Below, piece by piece: positions 1 to 10,098 of a DNA stretch of 64,000 bases (its first letter is position 1; each line of letters starts with the position of its first letter). Source of the DNA: Excoecaria cochinchinensis. Lineage: Eukaryota > Streptophyta > Magnoliopsida > Malpighiales > Euphorbiaceae. Under the pieces are notes generated by a model. It worked only from the letters and a program-made list of their open reading frames with translations, had not been told where the DNA came from and searched no databases. The position numbers were made by a program, and so were the translations under genes. The DNA lies in the NCBI GenBank assembly GCA_947683425.1, contig CANTUQ010000037.1, positions 5,534,501 to 5,598,500 on the forward strand, read 5' to 3'.

Positions 1-84
1 TGTATTTTAAAAACTTTTATATTTTATATTTTAATTTTATAGATACATTTTTTTGTTATGAAGTACAGGATAACTGTATATGTT

Positions 85-269
85 TAATTTTTTAATGATT
101 AACCGATGGTTGATAGTTAACCACATATATTTAATGGTTAACCACTAATTGGTTAATTAGTTAACAGGTTGTTAATGGACTGCACTTTAATTTTAATTTT
201 AAAAAATCGATATTAATAGATTAGATTTTAGAAATAGGCTATGAATGGTAACTAGTCCATGTATCCCTA
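85..269. repeat. Decayed hAT-like MITE, right-end fragment
   Basis: The stretch is built from degenerate 'ggttaacc', 'ttaatggactg' and 'cgatattaat' words and ends in 'catgtatcccta'. The same words in the same order make up the right half of the well preserved hAT MITE at 55,042-55,725, which ends in TGCTCACCCCTA. I infer an older, mutated copy of the same family. Its left part runs toward or past the window edge, and no TSD can be checked. Confidence 0.5.
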
Positions 270-549
270 TTTTAAAGTATTAAATAATTATTTTATTGTC
301 TAACACTTTCAAATACATCATTAATATAAATAACCAAACAATCACTAAATAATTAATATTCCATTTGATTTCACAAACAACTTTTCACTATATTATTATT
401 ATTATTATTAAAAAAATCATAATCAACAATTTATTTTATTAAACTCTCTTAATAAAGTAATATTAGATATATCTAAAGTGAAATTTGTCCCCAAAGTATT
501 GAAATACTTTGAATTTTTTTTTTAAAGCCACTAAAGAGTGGAAAACGGT

Positions 550-984
550 GGGTTAATTTCTTCGGTGTTAACTTAACTTTGTGGCTTGTAACGATTTGGT
601 CACTAAACTTCAATTTGTAACGAAAAAATAACTCATCTATTATTTTGTAACGAAAAAATCACAATGATCGGAAATTGTGCTCGCCGGCAACCGGCATATG
701 ATCGGTATGGAAAAGCCTAATGACACGTTAAAAATTTTGTCATGTCAGATTAGAGTTAATTTCTGTGGTGGTCACTAAACTTTGTGTCTTAAAACGATAT
801 AGTCACTAAACTTCAACTTTGTGCCGTGCAGATCATGCGCCGGTTACCGGCGAGCACAATTTCCGATCATTGTGATTTTTTCGTTACAAAATAATAGATG
901 AGTTATTTTTTCGTTACAAATTGAAGTTTAGTGACCAAATCGTTACAAGTCACAAAGTTGAGTGACCACCGAAAAAATTAACCC
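550..984. mobile_element. Mutator-type foldback MITE with 10-bp TSD
   Basis: A 435-bp non-coding element begins GGGTTAATTTC and ends GAAAAAATTAACCC. It has long terminal inverted repeats: roughly the first 165 bp return in reverse complement at the right end, including the 'gatcggaaattgtgctcgcc' stretch. It is flanked by the 10-bp direct repeat GGAAAACGGT at 540-549 and 985-994. Long TIRs with a 9-11 bp TSD are the hallmark of Mutator-like elements. No ORF is present, so it must be mobilised in trans. A third partial copy of the TIR motif lies in the middle (about 762-825). Confidence 0.85.
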
Positions 985-994
985 GGAAAACGGT

Positions 995-1536
995 GCATAT
1001 TTGCCAATGCAAGAGTAAATATGAACAATTTTTAGTATTTAAAAAAATATGAATATTTTTATTAATAGCAAATATGAAAAATGATCCATATTTATCATTC
1101 AAAATATTGAATAATGGCAAAATCGTACATTTTTAATATTTTAGAGGTGTTTTTTTTTTTTAAAATAAACTTAAAAGACAAATTTGTACATTTTTTAATA
1201 CTTTAAAGAAACATTTGGCCCTTTTATCCTATATCTATTATTTTAATGGCTAAACACTTGCATTTAAAATAAAAAATTTAAATGTTTAGACATCAAAATT
1301 TTAATGAAAATATTTTAATTTAGTTTTATATTTTAGTTGAATCAAAATTTTTAATTGAATATTTGAATATTTTAGTGGGTTATTTTTTTTTTTTAAAGTA
1401 AACATACATGGGGTATTTTTGAAAATTTTCTTAATTGAATGGGTCAATTGAACCCATTCAATCAAAGGCACTTACGCCCTCCCCGCATGTGTGTCCATAT
1501 GTATGCATATGCATGCATGCATATATACATTATACG
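995..1536. other. AT-rich intergenic DNA, no gene seen
   Basis: Long A and T runs and scattered stop codons in all frames. Near 1,500 there is an alternating purine-pyrimidine stretch (atgcatatgcatgcatgc) just beside the copia insertion site. Nothing else can be supported. Confidence 0.6.
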
Positions 1537-2888
1537 TGTGAGTCCCAATTATATAATCTAGAGGGGGTTGAATAGATCATTTCATTATTTTTTCGTGGTC
1601 TGGATATGTTAGAAAACAAACAATTGATATGCAAATTTTTATCATTATAATAAATTCATTTTATGCAAATTTACTTAATGTAATTTTTTGATTATCCTTT
1701 ATCATTAAAAAACAACACCTATGGACGAAGTTATTGATGAGAAGAAATCAGACTTTCATGGGATAGATAAATTTATAAAAATCAAGTTTATCTCGTTTTT
1801 CTAGAACACAGGCAATTTTTCTGATTCTGTTCTATAGAATACAGAACAGGTAAAAACAGTTAATTTCAGCATTAGTTGTAAAACACAAATTAGAAGAGAT
1901 TAAGGGATAGAAAAGTTTAACACCGCTATTTATAGATGTTCGGCCATTGCCTACATCCTCTCCTTAAGACAATTTGTTTTAAGAGTTTCTCTCTTTCTAT
2001 TGTGACTCTATTTACGGGCAAGAGTCAAAAGCCTGTTACAAAATAGCTATCCCAAGTTTTTCTTCCCAAGTGAAAACTTTAAAATACTTAATCATTTTTG
2101 CAAAGTAAAATGATCAAAACACTTAGCCCTTTTTCCCAAGTAAAAGAACCTAAACACTTGCTAGTTTATTTTCCTAGGTTCTAGCAACCTAACCTCACCA
2201 TTTTATCTCACAAATTTGATAAGCCTCACTAACATGATTACAATTGAAACTATAATCATATTTGAGGAGATGTGATCATGAATGCACATGAAGGAATGAA
2301 AAACTTACAAGATAAACACAATTTAGAACACAAAAACGTTTTTCACTCACCTGATAAAACACACCAACAAAACTTCTTTTTATAGCTGAAAATTATAGTT
2401 GTTAGGTGTGAACATAATTTCAAAAATGTTTCTATGATTGAAGAGATCTGATTTGAGAGAGATTTCTTCTGATTTTATGCTTCTTTAAGTAAGAAGAATC
2501 AGATTTAAAATGAAAGACTTTCTTTCCATTTTCAAAAGCTTTAATTGTGGATTTTTATCTTTTAGGAAAGAGATAATTTTGTTTTAGGTAATCATGTGAT
2601 TTAAAAATATATTTTATGCAGATAATAATGCAATAGACGTGCTGTGAGTGTGTGAAAACCTCAAAGATGATTTTACAAAGTTTATTTCCTAATAAACCTT
2701 TAGGACTGCAGGTCTGTTCTGACGGATGTAGAACACGAACACGTTTGTTCTGTACTTGATAGAACACTCTGCATCAGCATTTGAAATTTGGGCCTGCAAT
2801 ATAAATTCTAAAAAGAAATCCAATTTTGTCAAGTGCAAATATTTTGTTAATGCATCAAAACCTAAAACACTAGCCCATTGAGCCAACA
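1537..2888 (-). repeat. 3' LTR of the copia element
   Basis: A direct copy of 10,099-11,415. Both copies begin TGTGAGTCCC and end GAGCCAACA in plus coordinates. This copy is 1,352 bp against 1,317 bp for its partner. The main difference is about 35 bp near 1,640-1,675 that is present only here. Other differences are scattered substitutions, so the insertion is not very recent. It carries the same TATA-like word (ctatttatag, 1,927-1,936) as the 5' LTR. Confidence 0.93.
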
Positions 2889-2904
2889 TTCTCCCCCTTT
2901 TTGA
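2889..2904 (-). promoter_or_regulatory. Polypurine tract of the copia element
   Basis: Directly beside the 3' LTR, the minus strand reads AAAAAGGGGGAGAA, the expected plus-strand DNA primer of an LTR retrotransposon. A second near-identical tract lies about 0.9 kb away at 3,824-3,840. Confidence 0.85.
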
Positions 2905-3975
2905 TGATGACAAAACATTAATTTATTTTGAACTTGCTCCCCCTGATTATTTTGAATAAGACCTCCCCTGAATATATGCTCAAAAAATCATCAATTTATT
3001 TCCTTACATAATCACAACCCATAATATGTTTTAGCCCTGTTTTGATAAATACTATAGTATTAATTCAAAACCTTTCATAAGCATTTCCCTATTTCTTCCA
3101 ATTGTTGAAATAGATTTTGATTTTACTTAAGCTTTTCTTATGCTTACTTCAGGTACACAATTCTCATATTTAAGCATAATTAAGTTTAGTGCCTTTAGCA
3201 TTTTGTCATAATGCATATAGAGAATCTATCTTCATAAAACTTAAAAAATAGATTAATTGCAGGAATTTTAATTTCAAGATCAGATTGTAAGAAAATATCA
3301 TGCACGAGAATCATCAAGTTCAAGATAAGATTTTTTTAATCAAACCATCCTACACAAAAATTAAGTCAAATATTTATATGTACTTAATTATACTATCCTG
3401 CAGATAATAGATTCATTTGATCATCATCAAATGTGAACAGTATTATATTCACAAATCTGCACGAATCAATTTTCAATTTAAATTGATCAGTTTTTCTACC
3501 TGCATAAAATTTTGCATGCATTTTTAATCCAAATAAGCAAAACATATTTTGAGAAACAAATTGCTACAACAAATAAAACATCAGCTCTTTTCATATGATG
3601 AACTTTACTTAATCAGCACATGAGGAAAACAATAAGTCATATTTAAAATGTCAGCATGTGAGTAAGGCCAAAAATCATACAATCAGCACATGATATAAAT
3701 ATTCAATTTACCCAAAAAAAATTATCTTAAAACATCAGCATTGTTTTGGATCATCAGCTGCAATCAAAATACAAATATCAGTCCTTGATCGAGAGCCAAA
3801 ATAAATCATAAAAGTCAGCATGTCTTCTCCCCCTTTTGTCATCACAAAATCATAAAAAGTCAACCATTCAAACTAAAATAGTCAAGCAAATAAAACAGAC
3901 AGAGTAGCAAATAAAACAAACCAAAAAATAGAGTATTGTTCCAAAATAAAACAAACAGTAAGAGTAGCATAAAAA
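2905..3975 (-). other. 3' untranslated internal region of the copia element
   Basis: About 1.1 kb between the env-like ORF and the polypurine tract, rich in 'tcagca' and 'catgag' words and lacking ORFs. It contains a second polypurine-like box (CTTCTCCCCCTTTTGTCATC on the plus strand, 3,824-3,843) and a weaker one (gctccccctg, 2,936-2,945). Repeated polypurine boxes ahead of the 3' LTR are described for Sireviruses. Confidence 0.6.
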
Positions 3976-5490
3976 TCAGTTAATATCCTCAGGATTGGTG
4001 CTGCTGCCAACTTGACCAGGCTTGGGGGTTGGTTTAAATTTATGATTGGCTATAAGACGCATGGACTTCCTAAATTTGGGAGCAGGGATAGGTGAAGGAG
4101 AGTCACGAATAGGTGAGGACAGTGGACAGTCAGCTGGTTCTTCAATGATCTGTCGTTGAGGTCTAAATTCACTTTCAACGAATCTTGTCTCAATCCAAGT
4201 TAGAATTTTTTGTTGGAGCTCCCAAAACTCTACCCATTTTTCTGATTCAGGTTTACACTCCACTTTATATTCCTTCTTAGTCCCTGAAGCAGATAATGAA
4301 GGCTGTTCCTTCGGGTCAGTGAGAGATTTTTCAGATTGACTATGAGTATCCCCAGTTTTATGTTCACTACTTACTTCCTTCTGTGCTATCTCAACTTCCT
4401 CATCACTTCCAAGTACCCCTGTATGATTTGATTCCATTGCTTGAGTCTTCGCACTAATCTCCCTTCTGTGAGAACTACTACATGAGGATGTATCAACCAA
4501 GTTTGGTTTTTCTTGTATAGTCAGATTTTTGGTGGGATTGGCTTTCAGTGTTCGGATTAGCTTCTTGGAGGTATAGTCACCTTTAATCCTTTTTTCGTTT
4601 TTCTTTGAAACATTAGTCCCACTAATAGGCCTTTTGCCTGACTTTTGTAAGCGGAGATTTGACATCTTATAAAAATCTTTTCCAATTCTTAGCTTATCAT
4701 TGAATAATGCACAATCAGTTCGTTCCACAGGCAAATTCCAATAAAGAAAGATAGCACTTAGTATCATAGCAAAGGGGTAACGTTGATTCTCTTTCACTGA
4801 TATGATTTGATGAAAAATCAAGTAAGGCAAATTAATAGGATACCCTCTAAAAACATGCCACATGATACCCAAATCAGTGTCTGTAACATGATCTACGCTA
4901 CCAGCTCTAGGTACTAAAATCTCAACCAAAAACTTGTGAAGAATTCGAAACTCTAAGTTCATATTGGTTGATGGAGGGGTTTTATCTTTCCTAGAATATT
5001 GCTCCATAGCAGCTGTTTCACTCAAAAACTCAACTTTATTAAACCCCCCGATTTCTGTTAGCCTAGTATTCTTGGTGATTTTAAATCCATCATTCCGCAT
5101 GTTAAAGAGTAAAGCTAAGGTTCCAGGAGTGAGGATTTTATACTGCCCTTTTATCTTGACAGCCATGGATTCATCATCTAGCATTTTCCTAGTTTGAAAA
5201 AAATCTTTAACAAATGAAGGATATATTTCAGACTCGAAAGTTAAAATACCTATCCATTGAAGTCGTTCAAGCCATATAGCCACTGATGGAGTAGTATGTT
5301 CCAAAACTTCCCAATCGACAGATTTGGGGATGAGAAAATCGCGAATCTCTTTGACTGTTAGTGTGGATATCTTTCTTGGTGGTGGAGAGTGCTCTTTTTC
5401 AGATTGTGATGAGTCTGTGGCTGAGGATGAAACCAGTTCGTGTGATGAAGATGAGGGTTTTTTGTGTCCTTGGGATTTTACTCTTGCCAT
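3976..5490 (-). CDS. Intact extra ORF of the copia element, env-like position
   Basis: This 504-codon ORF is uninterrupted, although gag and pol upstream are broken. It starts at an ATG 407 bp after the RNase H stop, on the element's coding strand. Residues 1-45 are Ser/Pro/Lys-rich. Residues about 45-265 form a folded-looking region with aromatic and hydrophobic segments (for example SVAIWLERLQW and YPFAMILSAIFLYW). Residues 270-504 are basic and low in complexity. I see no signal peptide and no clear membrane segment, so 'envelope-like' describes its position only. The central part resembles the 'putative plant transposon protein' domain found in many plant element ORFs; this is a recollection of pattern and untested. 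Known Sirevirus relatives (SIRE1) express such an ORF downstream of pol. Function unknown. Confidence 0.75.
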   Translation of the reverse strand: MARVKSQGHKKPSSSSHELVSSSATDSSQSEKEHSPPPRKISTLTVKEIRDFLIPKSVDWEVLEHTTPSVAIWLERLQWIGILTFESEIYPSFVKDFFQTRKMLDDESMAVKIKGQYKILTPGTLALLFNMRNDGFKITKNTRLTEIGGFNKVEFLSETAAMEQYSRKDKTPPSTNMNLEFRILHKFLVEILVPRAGSVDHVTDTDLGIMWHVFRGYPINLPYLIFHQIISVKENQRYPFAMILSAIFLYWNLPVERTDCALFNDKLRIGKDFYKMSNLRLQKSGKRPISGTNVSKKNEKRIKGDYTSKKLIRTLKANPTKNLTIQEKPNLVDTSSCSSSHRREISAKTQAMESNHTGVLGSDEEVEIAQKEVSSEHKTGDTHSQSEKSLTDPKEQPSLSASGTKKEYKVECKPESEKWVEFWELQQKILTWIETRFVESEFRPQRQIIEEPADCPLSSPIRDSPSPIPAPKFRKSMRLIANHKFKPTPKPGQVGSSTNPEDIN

Positions 5491-5897
5491 GGCTTGGGTG
5501 TAAAGAGAGACGAGAGAGGATGAAGAAGAGTGTAAAAATTAGATTTTTAAATTCTTTTCATAGAAAACTGAAACAATAAAGAGGGTAGGTGAAAAGTTGT
5601 ACTTTTAAAGTTTGAAAAAGGAGTTTTTATTTAGGAAAAACAAAAGGTTTATTTTAAAGAGGAAGGTGGACTATATAGAAAAAGACAATAACTTTCCTTT
5701 TTGAGCCCGAAAACATCTCCATTAAACTAACACTAAAAAATAAATAAAATAAAGAACTCTCCATAACTGATTTTAACAAGAAAAATAGAACACGACTAGT
5801 CTGTGAGAAGTATTAAAATCTATCACATATAGAACATAGATATAGAACACGCAAGCATGAGGTAAAATAAAAAATTTTAAAAAAATAAAATTACCTT
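5491..5897 (-). other. Spacer between pol and the env-like ORF
   Basis: An AT-rich 407-bp gap with no ORF and stops in every frame on the coding strand. It may hold the leader or splice acceptor for the downstream ORF, but no site is convincing by eye. Confidence 0.5.
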
Positions 5898-6410
5898 TTA
5901 GGATGAATTTTCTAGCATACCCATGCCCAATTCTCTTCTTTGTTTGTAGAATTGTTCTTCCTTCAATGGTTTGGTGAAGATATCAGCTAATTGATGTTCA
6001 GTTGAGATATACTCCATTCTAATGTCCCATTTTTGAACATGATCTCGTATGAAATGATGTCTTATTTCAATATGTTTTGTTCTTGAATGCATAACTGGAT
6101 TTTTAGTGAGATTGATTGCACTGGTGTTATCACAATAAATAGGTATTTCCTTAAGCTCAAAACCATAATCAATTAGTTGTTGCTTGATCCAAAGAATTTG
6201 TGCAGTACAACTTCCTGCAGCTATGTACTCTGCTTCTGCAGTTGATAAGGCGACAGAATGTTGTTTTCTGCTATACCATGTAATGAGAGATTGTCCTAAT
6301 AATTGACATGTTCCAAAAGTGTTTTTTTCTCTCAATTTTGCAACCTGTAAAGTTAGCATCTGAAAAACCAATAAGATTAAAGCTTGAGTCTTTAAAATAC
6401 CATAAACCAA
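5898..6410 (-). pseudogene. Copia RNase H (C-terminal end of pol), frameshifted
   Basis: The 170-codon frame carries the copia RNase H core: ALSTAEAEYIAAGSC, then YCDNTSAINLTKNP, the HSRTKHIEIRHHFIRD helix and the C-terminal LADIFTKPL signature. The acidic residues in AEAEY and YCDN are present. The frame overlaps the end of the reverse transcriptase frame (6,271-8,040). Homology moves from one frame to the other near 6,330-6,345, at a run of T on the plus strand, so a small indel has split pol. The first about 30 residues of this frame are out-of-frame sequence. The stop at 5,898-5,900 looks like the natural pol end. Confidence 0.85.
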
Positions 6411-8148
6411 TAGTTTGAGTTCCCAATAAGTATCTCAGAATTCGTTTTACTACTGATAGATGAGACTCCTTTGGATTTGATTGGAACCGAGCACATAGAC
6501 ATACACTAAAGTGTATATCAGGTCTGCTGGCAGTTAAGTATAGTAGTGACCCAATCATTCCTTTGTAAAGCTTCTGGTCCACATTTTTACCTTTCTCATC
6601 AGGATCAAGTTTAATTGATGGACTCATTGGTGTACTAACTATCTTTGCTTCCATCATCTTGAATTTCTTTAGTAATTCTTTTGTGTATTTGACTTGACTA
6701 ATAAAGATCCCATCTTTATTTTGATTAATTTGCAGCCCCAAAAAGAAGGTCAATTCTCCCATCATGCTCATCTCAAATTCGTCTTTCATCAATTTTTCAA
6801 ATTCCTTGCACATTGAGATGTTAGTAGCACCAAATACAATATCATCCACATATATTTGTACCAGCATGATATCAGTTTGATTATGCTTTATAAACAATGT
6901 ATTATCAACTTTTCCTATAGCAAAATCATGTTGTATTAAAAAATTTGAGAGTCTTTCATACCAAGCTCTTGGAGCTTGTTTTAAACCGTATAAAGCTTTT
7001 GTCAATTTATAAACATGATTTGGAAATTCATTGTTTTCAAAACCAGGTGGTTGTGCAACATATACTTCCTCGTTAAGATATCCATTTAGAAATGCACTTT
7101 TGACATCCATTTGATAAAGCTTGATTTTCTTAAAACATGCAAATGCACATAGGATACGAATAGCTTCTAAACGTGCAACTGGTGCAAATGTTTCATCAAA
7201 ATCAATACCTTTTTCTTGATTATACACTTGAGCCACAAGTCTTGCTTTATTTCTTGTCACGTTTCCTTGCTCATCCATCTTATTCCTGAAGACCCATTTT
7301 GTTCCTATAATTGAATGATTTTTCGGTTTTGGAACAAGAGACCATACCTTATTTCTTTCAAATTGATTCAATTCTTCTTGAATATTTTTTGGTTCAATTT
7401 GAGATACAAATGCCACGTTACTACAGAATTCTCTTAGTTGTCTTCTAGTTATCATCTTAGTTGATGGACTACTTAGTAAGTCCTCTTTTGAATGATTCCT
7501 GTGGACATCCCATTCCTTAGGTGGATCAAGATTCTGTTCTGGTTCTTCATAATTTGTTTCTTCTGTTGTCTCATTTGTTCCATCTTGATATGTCTGTGTT
7601 TTTCTTTCAGCTTCTTCGTTCTTGTCACCTGTATCATCATCAAAAATACACCTTTCTCCAGTGTAGACATCAGTCTCATCAAATTTGACATTAATTGATT
7701 CTTCAACCATGTGTGTTCTTTTATTGTAAATTCTATATGCTTTACTTTTAAGTGAATAACCTAAGAAAATTCCAATATCAGATTTAGCCTCAAATTTTCC
7801 TAGATTATACTTATCATTCAATATAAAGCACTTACAGCCAAATGTATGGAAATAATTGATGTTTGGCTTCCTTCCTTTCCAAAGCTCATATGGAGTTTTG
7901 TTCAAAATTGCTCTAATCAGGACTCTGTTGATGATATAACTTGCTGTATTTACTGCTTCAGCCCAGAAGTATTTAGGCAAGTTATTTTCGTTCATCATGG
8001 TCCTTGCCATCTCCTGCAGTGTTCTGTTTTTTCGTTCCACTACTCCGTTATGTTGTGGAGTTCTTGGTGCTGAGAAGTTATGTTCAATTCCTTCTTTTGA
8101 GCAGAAGTCATCAAATTCTTTGTTTGCGAATTCTCCTCCATTATCACT
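6271..8148 (-). pseudogene. Copia pol: integrase C-terminus plus reverse transcriptase
   Basis: An open frame follows directly from the integrase stop at 8,149-8,151, so the real reading begins there and not at a start codon. It supplies the second and third integrase catalytic residues: D in SDNGGEF and E in VVERKN, 35 residues apart. A long acidic linker follows, then the copia-type reverse transcriptase: MDVKSAFLNG, QPPGF, ALYGLKQAPRAWY and the catalytic YVDDI. Between 'EPKNI' and 'QEELNQF' about 14 residues usual in the family are missing, an in-frame deletion. The usual Gly in the VAQGY motif is Val here. The end runs out of frame before RNase H. Confidence 0.88.
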
Positions 8149-8595
8149 TCAAATTTTGACAATATGATATCCCTTTTCATTCTGTAATCTTTTTGCCAAC
8201 TTTTTGAATGCCTCAAACGTCTCATATTTATGTGCAACAAAAATTGTCCATGTAAAACGTGAGTAATCATCAACAATTACAAACACATAACTTTTTCCTT
8301 TTAGACTAGATGGAGAAATTGGTCCAAATAAATCCATATGTAACATTTCTAAATATTTTTTAGTTGATATTTCTTTCTTGGATTTAAATGAATTTCTAGT
8401 CTGTTTACCCAATTGACATGCTTCACAAACATATTTCTTATCAAATTTGATTTTAGGCAAGCCAATAACTAAGTCATTTTTAGATAATTTTTCAATAGCA
8501 TGTAGACTTGCATGACCTAGTCTTTTATGCCAAATCCAGTTTTGATCATCTTTTGACATTAAACAAGTTGACTTATTATTTTCATAATCATCCAA
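8149..8595 (-). pseudogene. Copia integrase, N-terminal half, ended by an in-frame TGA
   Basis: This frame contains the gag-pre-integrase motif WHKRLGHAS and the HHCC zinc-binding set (H23, H28, C57, C60 of the frame). The integrase core start follows, with the first catalytic Asp in HMDLFGPISP (D88), then VIVDDYSRFTW. A TGA at 8,149-8,151 sits where the family usually has Arg (KIR-SDNGG). CGA to TGA is a single C-to-T change at a CpG, consistent with decay of methylated DNA. The frame continues open beyond it. The upstream junction at about 8,625-8,640 is a frameshift from the protease frame. Confidence 0.87.
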
Positions 8596-9029
8596 ACTAA
8601 CTTGATAAATGTTTCCAGTTCTATAAACATAATGATAGTATTACCTGATTTTGCATCTTCAACTTTGCAGTCTTTTATTTCAAAGATAACTCTGTTAGTC
8701 TTGTCACATAATTGGCTTACACTAAGGAGATTATATTTCAATCCCTTCACTAGTGAAACATCTTTGATACGTGGGTGGGTTCCAACGGTTCCAACTCCAA
8801 TGATTTTGCCTTTGTTTTTGTCACCAAAACTGACAGTCCCTCCATTTTTCATAGAGAGTTCAGCAAACTTCTTTTTGTCTCATGTCATATGTCTTGAGCA
8901 ACCACTGTCTAGATACCATTTGTTGTTCATATTGCTCTTTAGACAAACTTCATTCTCAGTTTCCTCCTGATTCACTGGTACAACATTTTTTTCAGTTTCT
9001 TCATCAAACATAGCCATCAAACCAACATC
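8559..9029 (-). pseudogene. Copia protease region, broken by a TGA and a frameshift
   Basis: The aspartic protease signature WYLDSGCSRHMT lies just upstream of 8,883 and runs in the same frame as gag. It is followed by a TGA at 8,880-8,882 at the position after HMT. The frame then continues (8,852-8,559) through the usual protease-to-integrase stretch with VKGLKYNLLSVSQLCD. Near 8,625-8,640 the homology shifts to the next frame. Gag and pol therefore formed one continuous frame in the ancestor. Confidence 0.8.
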
Positions 9030-10034
9030 TTATGTATTTTGATCTGATTCTGACTCTTCACTAGAGTCATCACTGTTGCTCCATGTTGCCATCATTGCCT
9101 TCTTGTTCAACTTCTTGTCCTTTCTTTTTAGGAGAGGACATTTGGTCTTGATATGTCCAGGCTTATTGCAGTGATAGCACACTGGTTCTCCAGAATTTTG
9201 TTGAGAATTTTCAGCCTTATTGTTACGCACTTTCTTTTGAAATCTTCCACATTTCATTTCCTTTCTGTAGAATTTCTGAAATTTTCTAGTGATCATTGCA
9301 AATTCTTCATCTGAGATATTTTCATTTGAGTCAGCAGCTAGAGCAATTCCTTTTTGTTTTTCTTCATTTTCCTGACTTTGCACCACAAGTTCATAAGATA
9401 GTAAGGATCCAATTAGATCATCATATGAAAAATTACGCAAATCTTTGTCCAGTAGGACAACCACTTTTTCACGCCAATTTGAGTTCAGTGATCTGATCAA
9501 TTTTTTTATTTGCTCTTCCTCACTTACAATCTTTCCAAGACCTTTCATGGAACTTGTAATCTTGACAAACCTGTCACTCATTTCAGAAATTATTTCATTA
9601 GGTTTCATTTTAAATTATTCATAATCACACATTAAAACCTGTAGACGGGAATCCTTCACTTGATTGGTTCCCTCATAGGTTGCCACCAATTTATCCCAGA
9701 TTTCTTTGGCCGTATCACAAGCTGAAATTCTATTGAACTCAATAGCATCCAAAGAACAATATAATAGACTCATTGCTTTTGAATTTCTTTGAATGTTTAA
9801 AATATCAATTTCAGAATACTCATTTTCTGCTTTAGGAACTTCAGTCCCATTCTCAACTTTTGTTGGTGGATGAAATCCATTGGTCACCATCTTCCAGCTC
9901 TCCATGTCTTGCATTTGAATGAAATGTCTCATCCTGGCTTTCCAAAATGAAAAGTTTTGTCCGCAAAATAAAGGAGGACGTGTTGATGATTGTCTTTCAG
10001 CAAAAGTTGTGTTAACATGATTTGTTCCAGCCAT
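9030..10034 (-). pseudogene. Copia gag with CCHC zinc knuckle, one internal TAA
   Basis: The start ATG at 10,034 lies 65 bp inside the 5' LTR boundary. The frame shows the copia gag (UBN2-like) pattern: FSFWKARMRHFI, then AKEIWDKLVATYEGT, then the SLNSNWREKV region. A zinc knuckle CYHCNKPGHIKTKC (C-x2-C-x4-H-x4-C) lies near the C-terminus, followed by an acidic Ser tail. A TAA at 9,615-9,617 interrupts it inside the conserved YEL/FKM stretch; the reading frame is otherwise continuous. A second TAA at 9,030-9,032 separates it from protease in the same frame and may be a mutation too. Confidence 0.87.
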
Positions 10035-10083
10035 CTTTGGATCTCTCTAGGTTGTTAAGCCTGCAAAATAAAAATGTGAGACC

Positions 10084-10096
10084 TGCTCTGATACCA
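10084..10096 (-). promoter_or_regulatory. Primer binding site, initiator tRNA-Met type
   Basis: On the minus strand, two bases after the 5' LTR, the sequence reads TGGTATCAGAGCA. It is complementary to the 3' end of plant initiator tRNA-Met, the usual primer of plant copia elements. Confidence 0.92.
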
Positions 10097-10098
10097 AA

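Noticed and set aside
3976..5490. Independent host gene
   Set aside because: It lies inside the copia element, between pol and the 3' LTR on the same strand, and is bounded by the element's TSDs, so it belongs to the element.
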